NCBI GenBank assembly: GCA_022702545.1
Contig: JAHRBC010000009.1
Location: 1 to 64,000, forward strand
Source of the DNA: Phycomyces nitens
Taxonomy: Eukaryota > Mucoromycota > Mucoromycetes > Mucorales > Phycomycetaceae
DNA: 64,000 nt
Direction of reading: 5' to 3'
Part shown: positions 11,954 through 23,463 of the stretch, piece by piece
Layout of the letters: every line of letters starts with the position of its first letter
How positions within the stretch are numbered: the stretch's first letter is position 1
Program-made: the position numbers and the translations under genes
The notes under the pieces: model-generated
Told to the model about the DNA's origin: nothing
What the model saw: the letters and a program-made list of their open reading frames with translations, nothing else
Database searches by the model: none

Positions 11954-13140
11954 TTATTCACGTTTTGTCCACGCGGGCATTTTGGCTACTAAGCCACGAG
12001 GAATTGCTTTTGATACAACTATGTGATGGCGAGCCTTCAGCTGGCCTGCTCTCTTTCCCAAATCACTTATTGCAAGAGTATCGAGAAAGTCAAAGAACTC
12101 ATTCAACTATCCAAATATTTTCTTTGTTAAACATATAATAAAAGTGGAAATATATGTTATAGCTACCTCATCACTTCGCCAGCTTGGGCGAAGCACTGTT
12201 ACAGTTGTGTCTGTATCACTTTCGACATCAGACATGACATCTCTATAAAAGACGCCACTGTAGTCTCTCCCAAACTTTTCGATGGAGGCGGCCTTGTGTT
12301 TGGCAAACATTCTCTTCCGTCTCTTGAAGAGCTAAAAAATATAATGATAAATATATTTATGTTTCTCTTATTTTTTATAGAGCCACCTACGTCTGTCTTG
12401 CAATTGCCTCTTCTGTTTGCCTTTTTTTTTGGCTTCTTTGCCCTCCAGTGAGAGCTTGCTGTTGGCCATGCAGTTGTAATAGTTGTTTACTATCATACCA
12501 CATAATTCTTTTGTTGGAACAAAGGCAGACTCACTCTGGCCACGCAGATACACCAACAAGTCATCTGCCACATTCTTGTTGACCTCATCAGACAACCCAA
12601 CACTGACATCCCAAGTCATCTTTGCATCATTCTCACTTATTGTTTGGGGATCATCAGTGTTGAGATTCATGTTTCTGAGGCGATCACGAATGAGTTTCTA
12701 GTTTATATTGATTAATAATGATTCAAGCAGTGTTTACTTTTAATATTTACTGAGATCTTTGGGTTTCTGCTATTGCCAACAACATCTCGCAGTTGGATCT
12801 CAAAATTACTACTCTGGATAGCCTGTGGACCGGCCAACTGAGGAGCTTCTTGTCTCTTCATTGCATCAAAGACAAGACCATCCACGGAAGTCATCATTTT
12901 GCTTCCACTATCCTTGAGTGTGCCGACATCATTGCACATAGTTGTCATTTTTTTGTCCAAGGTGGACAAGAGGTTGACTATGTTATCAAATTCCTCTCTA
13001 GAAACCCCAACAACATCTTGTCTAGGAACAAGAGAAGGACGAACAGGTCCTACACGGCCATTGCTGACAGTATTAATCAATGGTCTGGACATTGATCCAT
13101 TTGCAGATGCATTTCTGGCGGTATTGATTCTTGGTGCCAT
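11954..13140 (-). CDS. orfB protein of E9
   Basis: Same four-exon plan as orfB in E5: 13140-12751, 12697 to about 12391, 12331-12167, 12106-11954. Exon 1 is basic/polar with a heptad-rich segment (VSREEFDNIVNLLSTLDKKM). Exon 3 ends in the hallmark VLRPSWRSDE immediately before a GT donor. Exon 4 (LNEFFDFLDTL...) ends at TAA 11954. It is convergent with the transposase, about 120 bp apart. Neither donor I see at the exon 2 end (12391 or 12387) preserves the frame exactly, so a one-base defect or a different splice is possible. Exon 2 is more diverged than in the other copies. No known domain is recognised; an accessory DNA-binding role like plant TNPA is inference from gene order only. Confidence 0.6.
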
Positions 13141-14751
13141 TTTCTTAATTATTCAATAAATAAATCAGCATATATAATATATTTTGATAGCCCATTATGA
13201 ACTTACATGATAAAGAAGATGGTGGTTAGAGTTATTGAAAGAGTAAAGAAGTATATGTAGATATTAATAAGAATATAAGAGACTCTATTATACTTTGTCT
13301 ATAAACCAAGACGGAGTCAAATTCTTATTAATATATAGACCAAAACCTTTTTCTTGGGCACTTTCAATGTATAACTAACATGACTCTCCGATTTCAAAGC
13401 AAAAGAGAATGATCATGCGTATTTCAGGGGGTATAGATATTTTAATCGTAATTTTTATTTTTTATTCTTTTACCCTTTTTCTGCTCTTTAACACTATGTA
13501 AGTATATCACCTAAAATTCTCGCACCTTACATTATATACACATAGGGTGCCAAACATCAGATTTCTTTTATACAAAAGGTAATTACTATCAATCACATTC
13601 TTTACACGTTGGTCATGTCTCTTACCATAATATTTTCAAATAGCTGCGACTTGCCATGATATCATTTTATAATCCATGTTTATCAAAAAAGTTATTATTG
13701 CACCCATGTATGTATTTCTTCCTTTCTTTACTTTCTCATTTATAAAAAAGACATTGCTCTAACATGATTGCAGTTTACATTGTATACTCTTAGTAAACCA
13801 AATATCCATTTATTCAACTGCCAAAGGTATGTATTTTCAACTATTTCTCTTGTTAAAAATATTTTTCTAATATCAATTATAGTATATCCATGCCCAAATG
13901 TATCCATTATTACGAGCATATGAATATATACTGGCTTGTTTATATCAGTATACTCTTGTTTCTTTCATTTAATGAAATACCCGGTTGCCAAGTAAGTACC
14001 TTGCCTTTCAACTCTATAAAATGCTATAACAAAAAATCTAAAATGTGCTCTTTTACTCAATTACTAGACTATAAAACTTGGTCAGGTAAATATAATCGGA
14101 ATCCATGTTCTTCAGGTAGGAAATAAAATATGGTCTGCAAGAACCATTAGACGTATTATTAGAATAAGACCATGTAGTCCAGATCAAGAGATTATATTAC
14201 TGCAAGTGCTTTTACAAATAAAAATATTATAATAAAATATACAAAATTATTATATCCTACCAAAACAAAATCAATATCAAATGTGTTTTTTTAAAAATCC
14301 GATCAATACCAGGTGTTGTTGAAGCAATTGATCCAATAGAATGAATCAATAGGCAGCCGAAACCACCTAGTATTGAAAAAATAACAGCTCTCTCAAATCC
14401 AGGTGGTTTATAAATGGGGTTTTTTAGTAATCTATATTTGTAATTTTACAGATACTTGGCTTTCAATTAAGGTTCGCACACAGATAATGTACCTAAGCTC
14501 CCTTTCATAATGACAAAGTAATCAATACCATTTGGGCAAAAATCCAATATTATGTCAGCTAGGTATTCTATAATATTATGCTGTCAAGCATTATTATGTT
14601 ACATAATATCCCAATAACCAACACCTGTTATTTCCATGATTTGCGTATATTTTTCCAGTGCACATTGCCCATCCAGGTTAACAATCATCAGTTAAACTCT
14701 CTGTAATCTTATAATTTATTCTGACTCTCTCTCTTTCTATCAATCTTATAG
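13141..14751. other. E9 spacer, possible 5' exons of gene C
   Basis: AT-rich with no long open frame. It contains a run of GT...AG-bounded short segments (for example after acacatag, tgattgcag and caattatag) that may be diverged upstream exons of gene C, but I cannot show a continuous frame. The first part should also hold the shared orfB/gene C promoter by analogy with E5. Confidence 0.3.
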
Positions 14752-15615
14752 ACCTCTTTGATTCACACATCTCATTATATTATACTGTCATCGGGACCAT
14801 GGTAAAAAAGTCTTTTCAAATCAAAATTTTCCTTATCTGACTTTGTTTACTCTGCAATAGACCACCCCTGCCATTCACCCCATCTGCCTCTTTCATAATC
14901 TACGGCTGCTATCATGATGGTAATGCCGTTTCTTGTTCTTTATACTTTTCTATAATATTATTTCCATTTGCTCTTTTTATCTTATAGCCCTATTCCACCC
15001 GCATGGCCTATTATATAGCACCATCATCAGTGCCCAGGTAAAAAAAAACTTTTTTGTGTCAAAAAAAAATAATTTTCTTTTCTAACGTTGCTTATTCTAA
15101 TTTAGGCTATCACCATCACTGTCCACCCCATCTGCCTCTCTCATCATCTACGACTGGTTATCATAATGGTAATGCCGTTTCTTGGCCTTTATTCTTTTCC
15201 ATAATATTATTCTAGCTATTTACTAATAATTTTCTATACTCTTAACAAGACACTATTATTGGCTGCCATATACCATCCTTCTACTATAATCACCAACTCT
15301 GTTTTTGGTATGTAAATAAATTTTTCTATCACTCAATTCACCCATATTAATTTATTTTATCCCATCTCTAGTCAATCCAATCATACAAGATGCCATGTCA
15401 CACAATTCAGCCCCTCTTTGTCCATTCTTATCCAATCTTTGCAATGTAAGTATAATATCCCTCGCATCTTGAATAGCACCCGCACTCTTGAATATATATT
15501 GCTAATATAACTTTTATTATATCAGAACACTACCGCAACCACCTAAATTGCTGCCAGACCCTATTTTCGGGTATTGTTCAGTAGAGAAGCACCCGATCCA
15601 AGTAGTATCAAGTAG
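14752..15615 (+). pseudogene. Gene C (micro-exon gene) of E9, nonsense-mutated
   Basis: Seven consecutive short exons with GT-AG borders: 14752-14801, 14861-14919, 14988-15037, 15106-15168, 15250-15307, 15372-15445, 15526-15615. Exons 1-2 and 3-4 are a tandem duplicate of one exon pair. The last two exons encode VNPIIQDAMSHNSAPLCPFL and NTTATT-stop-IAARPYF, homologous to E4 and E5. A TAA at 15544-15546 replaces CAA of E4 (C to T), so this copy is probably dead. AATAAA-like signals follow at about 15680. Function unknown. Confidence 0.5.
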
Positions 15616-15901
15616 GCTGGTAGAAGCGGCAAGGATAGACCGTAATAGTATTAGAACTCGTGTATAGAACCATTCTATTCTTTCCAATAAACACAAATAT
15701 AAACCATAAACAACCTAATAAGTATGGGATATAAAATAATTGAGAGTATATCACTGGTCGAGAGTAATAAAGAGGATACCAAAATCAATAAATAATGGGC
15801 TATCTACTGTAGGCAAAGTACCTTATACTACAGTTATGTGACTTCTCAAGGGTGTAGGCAAAGGAACCTCGCCATTCTATTTTTAATAGACTTATTGAAT
15901 A
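15616..15901. other. E9 3' spacer before E10
   Basis: First half is homologous (reverse complement) to E4 43720-43837, including a poly-A-signal-like region. The second half has no match I can see. No gene. Confidence 0.4.
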
Positions 15902-16106
15902 TCACACCCACTGATTTTTTACACGTTTTAGGCAATTATTTCGCTGAAAAAATTTATTATTGGCTGTGAGTTTGTAATCACTGTTTTTTTGTACTTTTGG
16001 TCTATTTTTTGATATATTTTTTAATCTCCTATACTTTTCTGGGGGGTTTATCTTAAAATAAATAATAGCTAACCAATTATATTTTATCACTGATATTGAA
16101 GCATTT

Positions 16107-19100
16107 TTATTGGATAATAAAAAGATGGGCATTCAGAATTAATGACCAATAGGAACCGAATTTTGATACATTAATTACATGAATGTTTCTATGCCCATTA
16201 ACAACAAAGCCAAAGTCCATAACCTCTTTGCATTTCAGAGTTGTATCCACAGGGATAATCTCGCAAGGTCGGATATGCGGGTTTCCACAAGAATCAGTGC
16301 AAAAACCAGGAAGAGAAGAGCGAATATCATAGTCGGCTGTAACTAACGAGTACTTTTGCAAGCTAAAAGATCCATCTTGATTTCTCAAGATTTTACCAAG
16401 CAACAAGGTATTGCCATGCGAAAAGAGTCCAGTTAAGCCATCAACTACTTGGGACTTGTTGATATAGTAGCTGTCGGTTTGGTTCTTTCGAGCACCAAAG
16501 AAGTGCTTATTGAAATCCACGTTTTCAGTCTGCAATCTTTGGATCAGAGAACCACTTTCGCCACGGACTAGGCATTCTTTCTTGACACCATTATCTTTCC
16601 AGGTCTTGGTATACACAAAGGATAGACCGTTGAACAGTTGCCGGCACATGAACTGCTTTCCAAAACGAGTGGCGGCATCGCGAGAAGTGTACTGTCGGTT
16701 TGTCTGGAAAAGATGTTCACGGATGAACTTGTTGAACTGTTCAAAACTCTTGGTTTCGTACTGAAGGGGGCATCCAAATCTTTGAATATCGTCGACCAAA
16801 TGGTGGAGCATGTGTATCTTGGGGCGCAAAGAGAACATGGGGGCTTTCCAGAACTTCCAATCAAGTGTTGATCTAACATAAAAAGAGATCTCGTGAAATT
16901 TGATAATGCAACTTGTAAAGAATGGATATACACATCAGAGCCACATTCAATACCACGAAGGTATATCAAAGAGGTCAACTGTCCCAAGTAGGTAAAGCAT
17001 TGCATAAAGACATCAAAACGTTCAACTTGTTCAGAGAATACAGTACCAAGAACCGTAGGTAAAACCTGTATGAGCTGCTTATAATCTCGGCCAACGAATG
17101 AACCACTGTGGCGAAGATTATTCCTGAAAGTTCTTGAGTACGCAGAGCTGTTTCTGCTAGACATAATCGCTCTACCAAGACGATCTCTTTCTGAAGGTTT
17201 AAGAACTTCCTTCAACAGATAGTCTACCAGATATTTAATGCAACCAAGTGGGACAGTATGGAGCACCTCTACTGGACAATCTTGGGCTGGGTCAAATGCA
17301 CCTAAACAAAGAAACTTTTCACTACCATTGACAATAAAGCTATATGTATCAGACATAACCTTGTACTTTTGAATATCGGTTCCTTTCAATTGAACAGCAT
17401 CACGGAAATGTGCCAAGTGCTTCTTGGGATACTCATGAGATATGTACGTATCAGATGAGTTTGGCATTGATCGGACAAGACCAGAAAGCGTAGAATGTTT
17501 TGGGCAGAAACATTTACGGCATGGATATCTGGAGTTGGTACCCTTGTGCATAGCCAACTGCGAGTGTCTAGGATTGTCCGCCATCAAAAAGAGAAGAGGG
17601 GCGACAAGAAGAACGTATTCATTATGATCATATGAATATACTTCGATACCACGTTCCAACTGAGCAAGATCATCAACAATTGGGCCTAGCATATCAACAG
17701 CTCGCAGATTTTTATCCGATGTGCAGACAAACAAAGTATTCTCTCGACGACTTCTTTTTTCCAAAGACATGGCGCCAAGGTACATCAAGTAGCTGTCAAA
17801 AACATTGTATTGCTTTGACTTGTTGCCAGAAGTATCGTCAGACCAGAGGATGATAGGAGCAACCACAACCTTCATATATCGTGCACCATTATGAGAAGAG
17901 CTGGGATAGACACGTTTGAATCCATTAGAGGGACAAGCTCCAGACCAAAGACAAGCGATATGGGGATCAAGGCCATCATGAACCAGAGACAACCTTCCGT
18001 TACTGTCATAGACTACTGTACAGCCATTTCCTCCGAACGACTGATCCTTCGGAATCGGGCAAACAAGTTCATTCAATGGTACCAAGTACCTCTCCGGAAG
18101 GATCGCAAAGTTGGTAGTCAATCCAGTCATTATGCCAAGTTCGATATTGTCGAGAGAGCTGCTTAGGAAACGGAACGATTCAACAAAAGCCATCTTTGCA
18201 TTGTCTCCAGAAACAGTTTGGCCTTCTTTGGTGAGGAACTTGCTCAATAGCCAGCAGTAGCCATGTCTGTCTTTTGCAATATCACCAATCCAATAGTCCT
18301 GGCCGTTAACTGTCATCATGGGTGTTTGAAGACTTTCATGATGTTTCCATTTATCACCCTGATTCAAGTTCATGATCTGGCCAGTCGTGAAATCAGGGAG
18401 GGTAGATATTTGGTCAATCATACCCGGTGTGGCAGCAATGTTCTTCAAGTACTCAGAGGGCTTGTTCATGAAGAACGAATGCTCTTCCCCATCCTTGTTC
18501 GTTCCTTTGCATTCGACAGGACTGAGAACTGGGACCTTTGACTTGATACGACTTTGAAAATTGAGGATTCTGTCTGGGGCTGGTAAGACTAACGTCTCCG
18601 TAGATTCCTCTTGCAACTTCAATGTGAGCTTCAGCAGATAATGGATCTTCTTCACCATGCGTTCTGAGCAAAGATCTTCGTCACCATAAAAGAAGGCATG
18701 AATCAATCCTTCAACGCTGGACTTGAATGGATTCGTCATATCCACAATGTGATCCACTTGTTCTGCTTGGCTCGTTGCATAATTCAATCGACCAATATCC
18801 TCTTCAGTAGTGTCTGAAACGGGATCACGCAATTGGTTGTCAAAGCTTCTTGACAAAGGCAGAATCGTATTGAGAAGGAATGCTTCATCAATCTGGGGCT
18901 GTACAGACTCTGTTTCATCATTGTCATCTTCATCCAAGTTATAGACATCGGCGTCTGACATATCATTGTATTCATCATCATTCTGATCGTTGTCTTGGCT
19001 ATCTTCATCACCAGAATCATTGTCGTTGTCAATATTAGGATCATAATGCTGGAAAGCAAATTCACCAAGGTCAATAGACATAGACCGAGAATGGTCCACT

Positions 19101-19435
19101 GATTCAGCAGGATTAGATCCAGTCATCGAGATGGGACTATTAAAGGTCATAATATTAATACATAATACTTATGGGTTTGTTAAATAAACTTACGTGTCTT
19201 TCTTCCAAGAAAACAGGTTCTTGAAATACTTGGAGCCAACCTCTTCTGGATGACTTGCTGTAACATGCTGGCGAAATGAGTTAAAGCCACGGACTTTTCC
19301 ATCCTTGCACCATGGACACGTTTGCGATTGTCTGATCTTGTTAACCCTGAGGTTAAGGACGCTTGAAGAACCAGTATTGTTTTTGTTGTTATTGTTATTG
19401 TTGTTTTTGTTGATGTTATTGTAATTGTTGTTCAT
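16107..19435 (-). pseudogene. Two-exon transposase of E10 with C2H2 finger, one frameshift
   Basis: Exon 1 (19435-19194) encodes an Asn-rich leader and a C2H2-like finger, CPWC...FRQHVTASH. The intron ends at 19137 and exon 2 runs 19136-16107. After a long Asp/Glu-rich region come LWSDDTSGNKSKQYN, DMLGPIVDDLAQLE, a CRKC pair, EVLHTVPLGCIKYL and PKIHMLHHLVDDIQRFG, typical of a fungal and animal Tnp2-related DDE family (Plavaka-like is my best guess, not certain). The frame breaks at about 16896-16901 within gaaatttga. Reading across it gives ...QVALS|KFHEISFYVRSTLDWKFWK, so one A/T is missing. Restored length is about 1090 aa. Either the element is dead or the base was lost in assembly. Confidence 0.75.
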
Positions 19436-20401
19436 AATTATAGTGTATGAAAGGACTTTAACAATTTGTTAGAAACAAAGGTGGGCTAATTTATAGAATT
19501 AAGGAACCTTTTGACGTAAGTTAATGCTAGTCACAATTGTCATTACGTAGGAATTTCCAAGCAATTCTTATTTTTGTCTTTTGTTTTTCACGTTCTAAAC
19601 AAAAGAAAAATAAGATGACTCTATTACATCAGCTTATTAATACTAATCATCTACTTGTATGTCATTACCACATAACCTTCATAGTAAGAAAAGCTTAGCT
19701 TCACACTTTCACACAAAAAACACCCTAGGTATGATAAAACACGCGTTACATTTACCTTTACTAACTTTTTATCATTAGTCAATAGGTATTGTTATATGTA
19801 TGGACTTACCAAGAAATACAAGCCTTATACTTGGTATGTATATATGCTATTATCTTATTTACACATTATATGTATACATCATTTACTTATCATTGCTACA
19901 TTTATAGGCCCTTCATCTTGTCTTTCCATTGTAAATAAGAGGTATTTATATTATAATCCCAAGGATATACATGCTCGGCATAACTAACTCATCTGCTGTG
20001 CTGTAGGTAAGTCTTTTAGACATCATTATGGCATTACTATGAAGCATTTAGTAGTGTAGCTATTGCAGCCTATAGAGTAGCCTGTGTAGTAGGTTGTGTA
20101 GTAGGCTACGCAGTAGGCTATACAGTAGGCTATACAGTATGTAAATAGTACGTAAATAGTACGTAAATAGTAGGCTGTATTATTAGGAACTAAAATTTAT
20201 TTCAATAAAAAAATATATTTTTAAACCAATAATATTATTACATTTTATGTATTTTACCAATTATTTACCCTACCCCCCAAATATCAAATCTTTTTTTAGC
20301 AGAAGCTTTGTATAACTTTGATTCCATATAAGGCAGGTAAATCGCTTGAACCTTAAACACCCTTTCAGTTGCGGGACTAGAAAAAAAATCGGTGGGTGTG
20401 A
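19436..20401. other. E10 5' noncoding region
   Basis: AT-rich region upstream of the E10 transposase ATG. It includes a short stretch of near-tandem gtagtaggctatacagtagg words at 20075-20180. No gene supported. Confidence 0.4.
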
Positions 20402-20661
20402 TAATAAAATTAAAACTGAGATTTGCATAGGTAATTCTGGTATTCACTTCAAGTTGACATATTAAGAATACTAACTCCCCTTACTAGCATCACCTCTGGT
20501 GGACTAAACACCAGTGTTTAGCGCAAAAATGCTCAGGCACCAAAGGTACCTTGTGCACTAGGCATTTGTTCACATAAACTCCAGTATATACCTTACCTTT
20601 GTCCAGGAATATACCTACCTATATACCAGTGTATATCAAATGGTTTTCCCAGTGCCTAGTA
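20402..20661. other. Right subterminal region of E9
   Basis: Contains spaced CACTGG/CCAGTG words (aacaccagtg, ataccagtg, ttcccagtg), as expected for transposase-binding subterminal repeats of a CACTA element. Ends at 20661 against satellite-edge sequence. Confidence 0.5.
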
Positions 20662-20726
20662 CCATTCTCTAACCCTAGCTAGTATTTTAACATACGGAAT
20701 GTAAAAATTGTGGTGATGCACAATAA
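20662..20726. repeat. Satellite edge / subtelomere junction, copy 2
   Basis: cctagtaccattctctaacc then agctagtattttaacatacgg: a diverged duplicate of 4047-4109, including the last satellite half-unit. An LTR-like unit starts at the homologous position in both copies (after ataa). Confidence 0.75.
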
Positions 20727-21705
20727 TAACACGTGTGGTACTTTGTTGTGTGTAGGAGGTGGACGAGAAAAGAAAGGTATGGGTAGTAATATGGATCGAA
20801 ATCCGGAATGGAGGAAGAATAGGCTCAAAAAGGGGGAAATGGGTACAAATAAGATAGTTGCTTTGTTACCAAAGTGACTACAAGAACAGGAATAAGAAAT
20901 GCTTTCACAAAAGTGAGAGCAAAGGGGATACAAATAGGATGGATACAAATATATGATATTAACTTCACCACAGGTGAATTAATAATGAAATACAGCACAG
21001 GGATACAAATGAGAAATAAAAAAAAGGGGGTAGTCAATCTTCCAAGAAGACTTGACTAATATAAATAAAAATATAAAGAACAACCAATCTTCCATGAAGA
21101 CTTGGTAAGAAACAAAATATAACGGAAGAAATTCACAAGAAAGAATAAAGATTCAGACAACTTTGTCAGAGAAGAAACTTGTATCAGAATTTGACATTGT
21201 TTATTGAGTGTTTGATTTTGAGATATTTATATAATTGTTGGATAAAATAATATACGATAAAATAATAGAAAGATGTTGTATGAAATCATAAAATAATATA
21301 CGGAAGAGTTGACAGAAGATTGGATAGAATAGAATCAATAAAAATAAAAATAATAATAAAACTAAATAAATGAGAAAATTGTTGGGAGATTTGTAGACTT
21401 GACTAACGAGAGATTCTTTACCAAAATTGTTAGAGAAGTGTACAACAAAACACAACACTAAATTTTAGTGTGAGTGGAAATCGAAAGAAAGGGGAAAAGG
21501 TTTTGTTAAGGAAAAATTAAAAAAATTGAGAGGCAAGAAAAAATGTCAAAGGGAAAAGGTGCAAAGGTCCTCGCCCGCCATCGGCAAATGAAATAAATTG
21601 AGGATCACATCACGACTACCTGCACCATCAGTGACCTTGGCTACCCAAAACAGCCTAAAAATCGGGTTGCAATTGAGGCCGACAACATCACAACACACCG
21701 TGTCA
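20727..21705 (+). mobile_element. LTR-like unit, type B (B1)
   Basis: Begins TAACACGTGTGGTACTTTG and ends ACACCGTGTCA, about 979 bp, noncoding. B2 at 22869 is a near copy. Ends are short inverted repeats of the TG...CA kind. Right flank is GTAA, left flank ATAA. It contains the intact, empty version of the E2 target (21316-21318). Interpreted as a solo LTR; no internal retrotransposon domain is present, so this is inference. Confidence 0.6.
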
Positions 21706-21709
21706 GTAA

Positions 21710-22861
21710 TGACTCATGATGTGTGTATACGGTTGTGTATAGTGACAAACAACGGCAAATAATAAAACGATAATAAAGATAAAGAAAATGACTAACGAAA
21801 CTCAACATTATATTCCCAAAATGTAACCGGGCAAAATATCACTGCTCTTCAGAGATCGAAAAGTACAAATAAAATAAAATAGAACCGGTATTAAACCCAA
21901 CGAAAGATATCTTTTATTGATTGAAAACTGAATGTCTTTTATAGACATTCAGAATCGAAAAAGAATAGCCAAAAATAATAAAATAACTGGATGGAATTGT
22001 GCCATTGCAGTCAATGTAAAACAAAGAATAAAGAAATAAGTGAATAAAATGATGCAATTCTAGACAAGTGTGATAAAGTATAGTATAAAAAATATTGTAA
22101 AAATAATAAAGGTGTAATGTTGGGCGATGATCGGATCTTTGGTATACAGTGCGGTATGAACTGGTAGTCTTTTACAGGAAAAGGAAGTTATACGCACAGT
22201 AATGGGTAGGGGTTGGGGATAAGGCACGATGTGGGTTGCCACAGCGAAGTAATAGACAATAGAAAATAGGGTAGTTCTCTCAACGATTCAGACAATACGA
22301 AATGACCAGAGCGACCTATGTCCTCTGCGACAAATATAGACTTAACGGGAAAAGAATCTGTTTTATTCAATTTGGCTGATAATGAGATAATATGGCCTTA
22401 GCCTCTAAGGTAGTACTATAATGTGCAATTGGAGTTGGGCACGATTCTTGGGAACCCCTTTCAGCCCAGATCGAACTGAATAGGTGGCCGGCCCGGACAA
22501 CATCACAAAGGTAAAAATGGAAGAAGTACATTGTACAAAGACAATTGTTTAAAGAGGTGTTAAATGGTGCAATCCTGCAAGAAGGTGTCAAGGATTCACA
22601 AAAGAAATAGAAAAGGAAATAATATAAAAAAGGAAATAAATAAATGTGATAAAATAAAAATGGGAAAAGACTAGGAAGAAAGAAAAATATAGAAACTCGG
22701 GGATCGCCCTGCCAACGTCACCTCACCGGAAACCCGCCTAACTCACTCGGCTCGGACTTCTTACTTGGGCTAGCCCGGCCTCTGACACCTCCTACATCTA
22801 TGTCCGGGCCCTTGGTCCGACTTCATGGTCAAAACCGAACCTGTTCACAACACACGTGTCA
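21710..22861 (+). mobile_element. LTR-like unit, type A (A2)
   Basis: Begins TGACTCATGATGTGTG and ends CACACGTGTCA, 1152 bp, flanked on both sides by GTAA (21706-21709 and 22862-22865), a perfect 4-bp target duplication. Related to A3 (28035) and the fragment at 4110, but longer. No coding sequence recognised. Confidence 0.7.
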
Positions 22862-23463
22862 GTAATATTGACGCGTGTGGTACTTTGTTGTGTGTAGGAG
22901 GTGGACGAGAAAAGAAAGGTACGGGTAGTAATATGGATCGAAATCCGGAATGGAGGAAGAATAGGTTCGAAAAGGAGGAAACGGGTGTAAATAAGATAGT
23001 CGCTTTGTTACCAAAGTGACTACAAGGACAGGAATAAGAAATGCTTTCACAAAAGTGAGAGCAAAAAGGGGATACAAATAGGATGGATACAAGTATATGA
23101 TATTAACTTCACCACAGGTGAATCAATAACGAAATACAGCACAGGGATACAAATGAGAATAAAAAAAACGGGGGTAGTCAATCTTCCAAGAAGACTTGAC
23201 TAATACAAATAAAAATATAAAGAATAACCAATCTTCCACGAAGACTTGGTAAGAAACAAAATATAACGGAAGAAATTCACAAGAAAGAATAAGGATTCAG
23301 ACAACTTTGTCAGAGAAGAAACTTGTATCAGAATTCGACCTTGTTTATTGAGTGTTTGATTTTGAGATATTTATACTAATTGTTGGATAAAATAATATAC
23401 GATAAAATAATAGAAAGATGTTGTATGAAATCATAAAATAACATACGGAAGAGTTGACAGAAG

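Larger units (their letters stand above)
15902..20401 (-). mobile_element. E10: distinct DNA transposon with TCACACCC ends
   Basis: Terminal inverted repeats TCACACCCACTGATTTTTT (left) and the complement of AAAAAAAATCGGTGGGTGTGA (right) bound 4500 bp. A TA dinucleotide lies outside each end (15900-15901 and 20402-20403), suggesting a 2-bp target duplication, unlike the 3 bp of the CACTA elements here. It holds one two-exon transposase gene on the minus strand and inserted into E9. 19436-20401 contains no gene that I can support. Confidence 0.7.
8542..20661 (+). mobile_element. E9: CACTA element with E10 nested near its right end
   Basis: Left boundary is placed at CACTGCAAAAATGG (8542). Gene order is transposase (+), orfB (-), gene C (+), as in E5 and E6. 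E10 (15902-20401) interrupts the right-hand part. The right boundary is placed at GGTTTTCCCAGTG (20661), followed by satellite-edge sequence. The two termini are only weakly complementary and the flanking triplets (gtc and cct) differ, so either boundary could be wrong or one end is recombinant. Confidence 0.55.

Noticed and set aside
20265..20447. 60-residue minus-strand frame across the E10 border
   Set aside because: It crosses the E10 terminal repeat into E9, so it cannot be an ancestral gene; too short with no motif.
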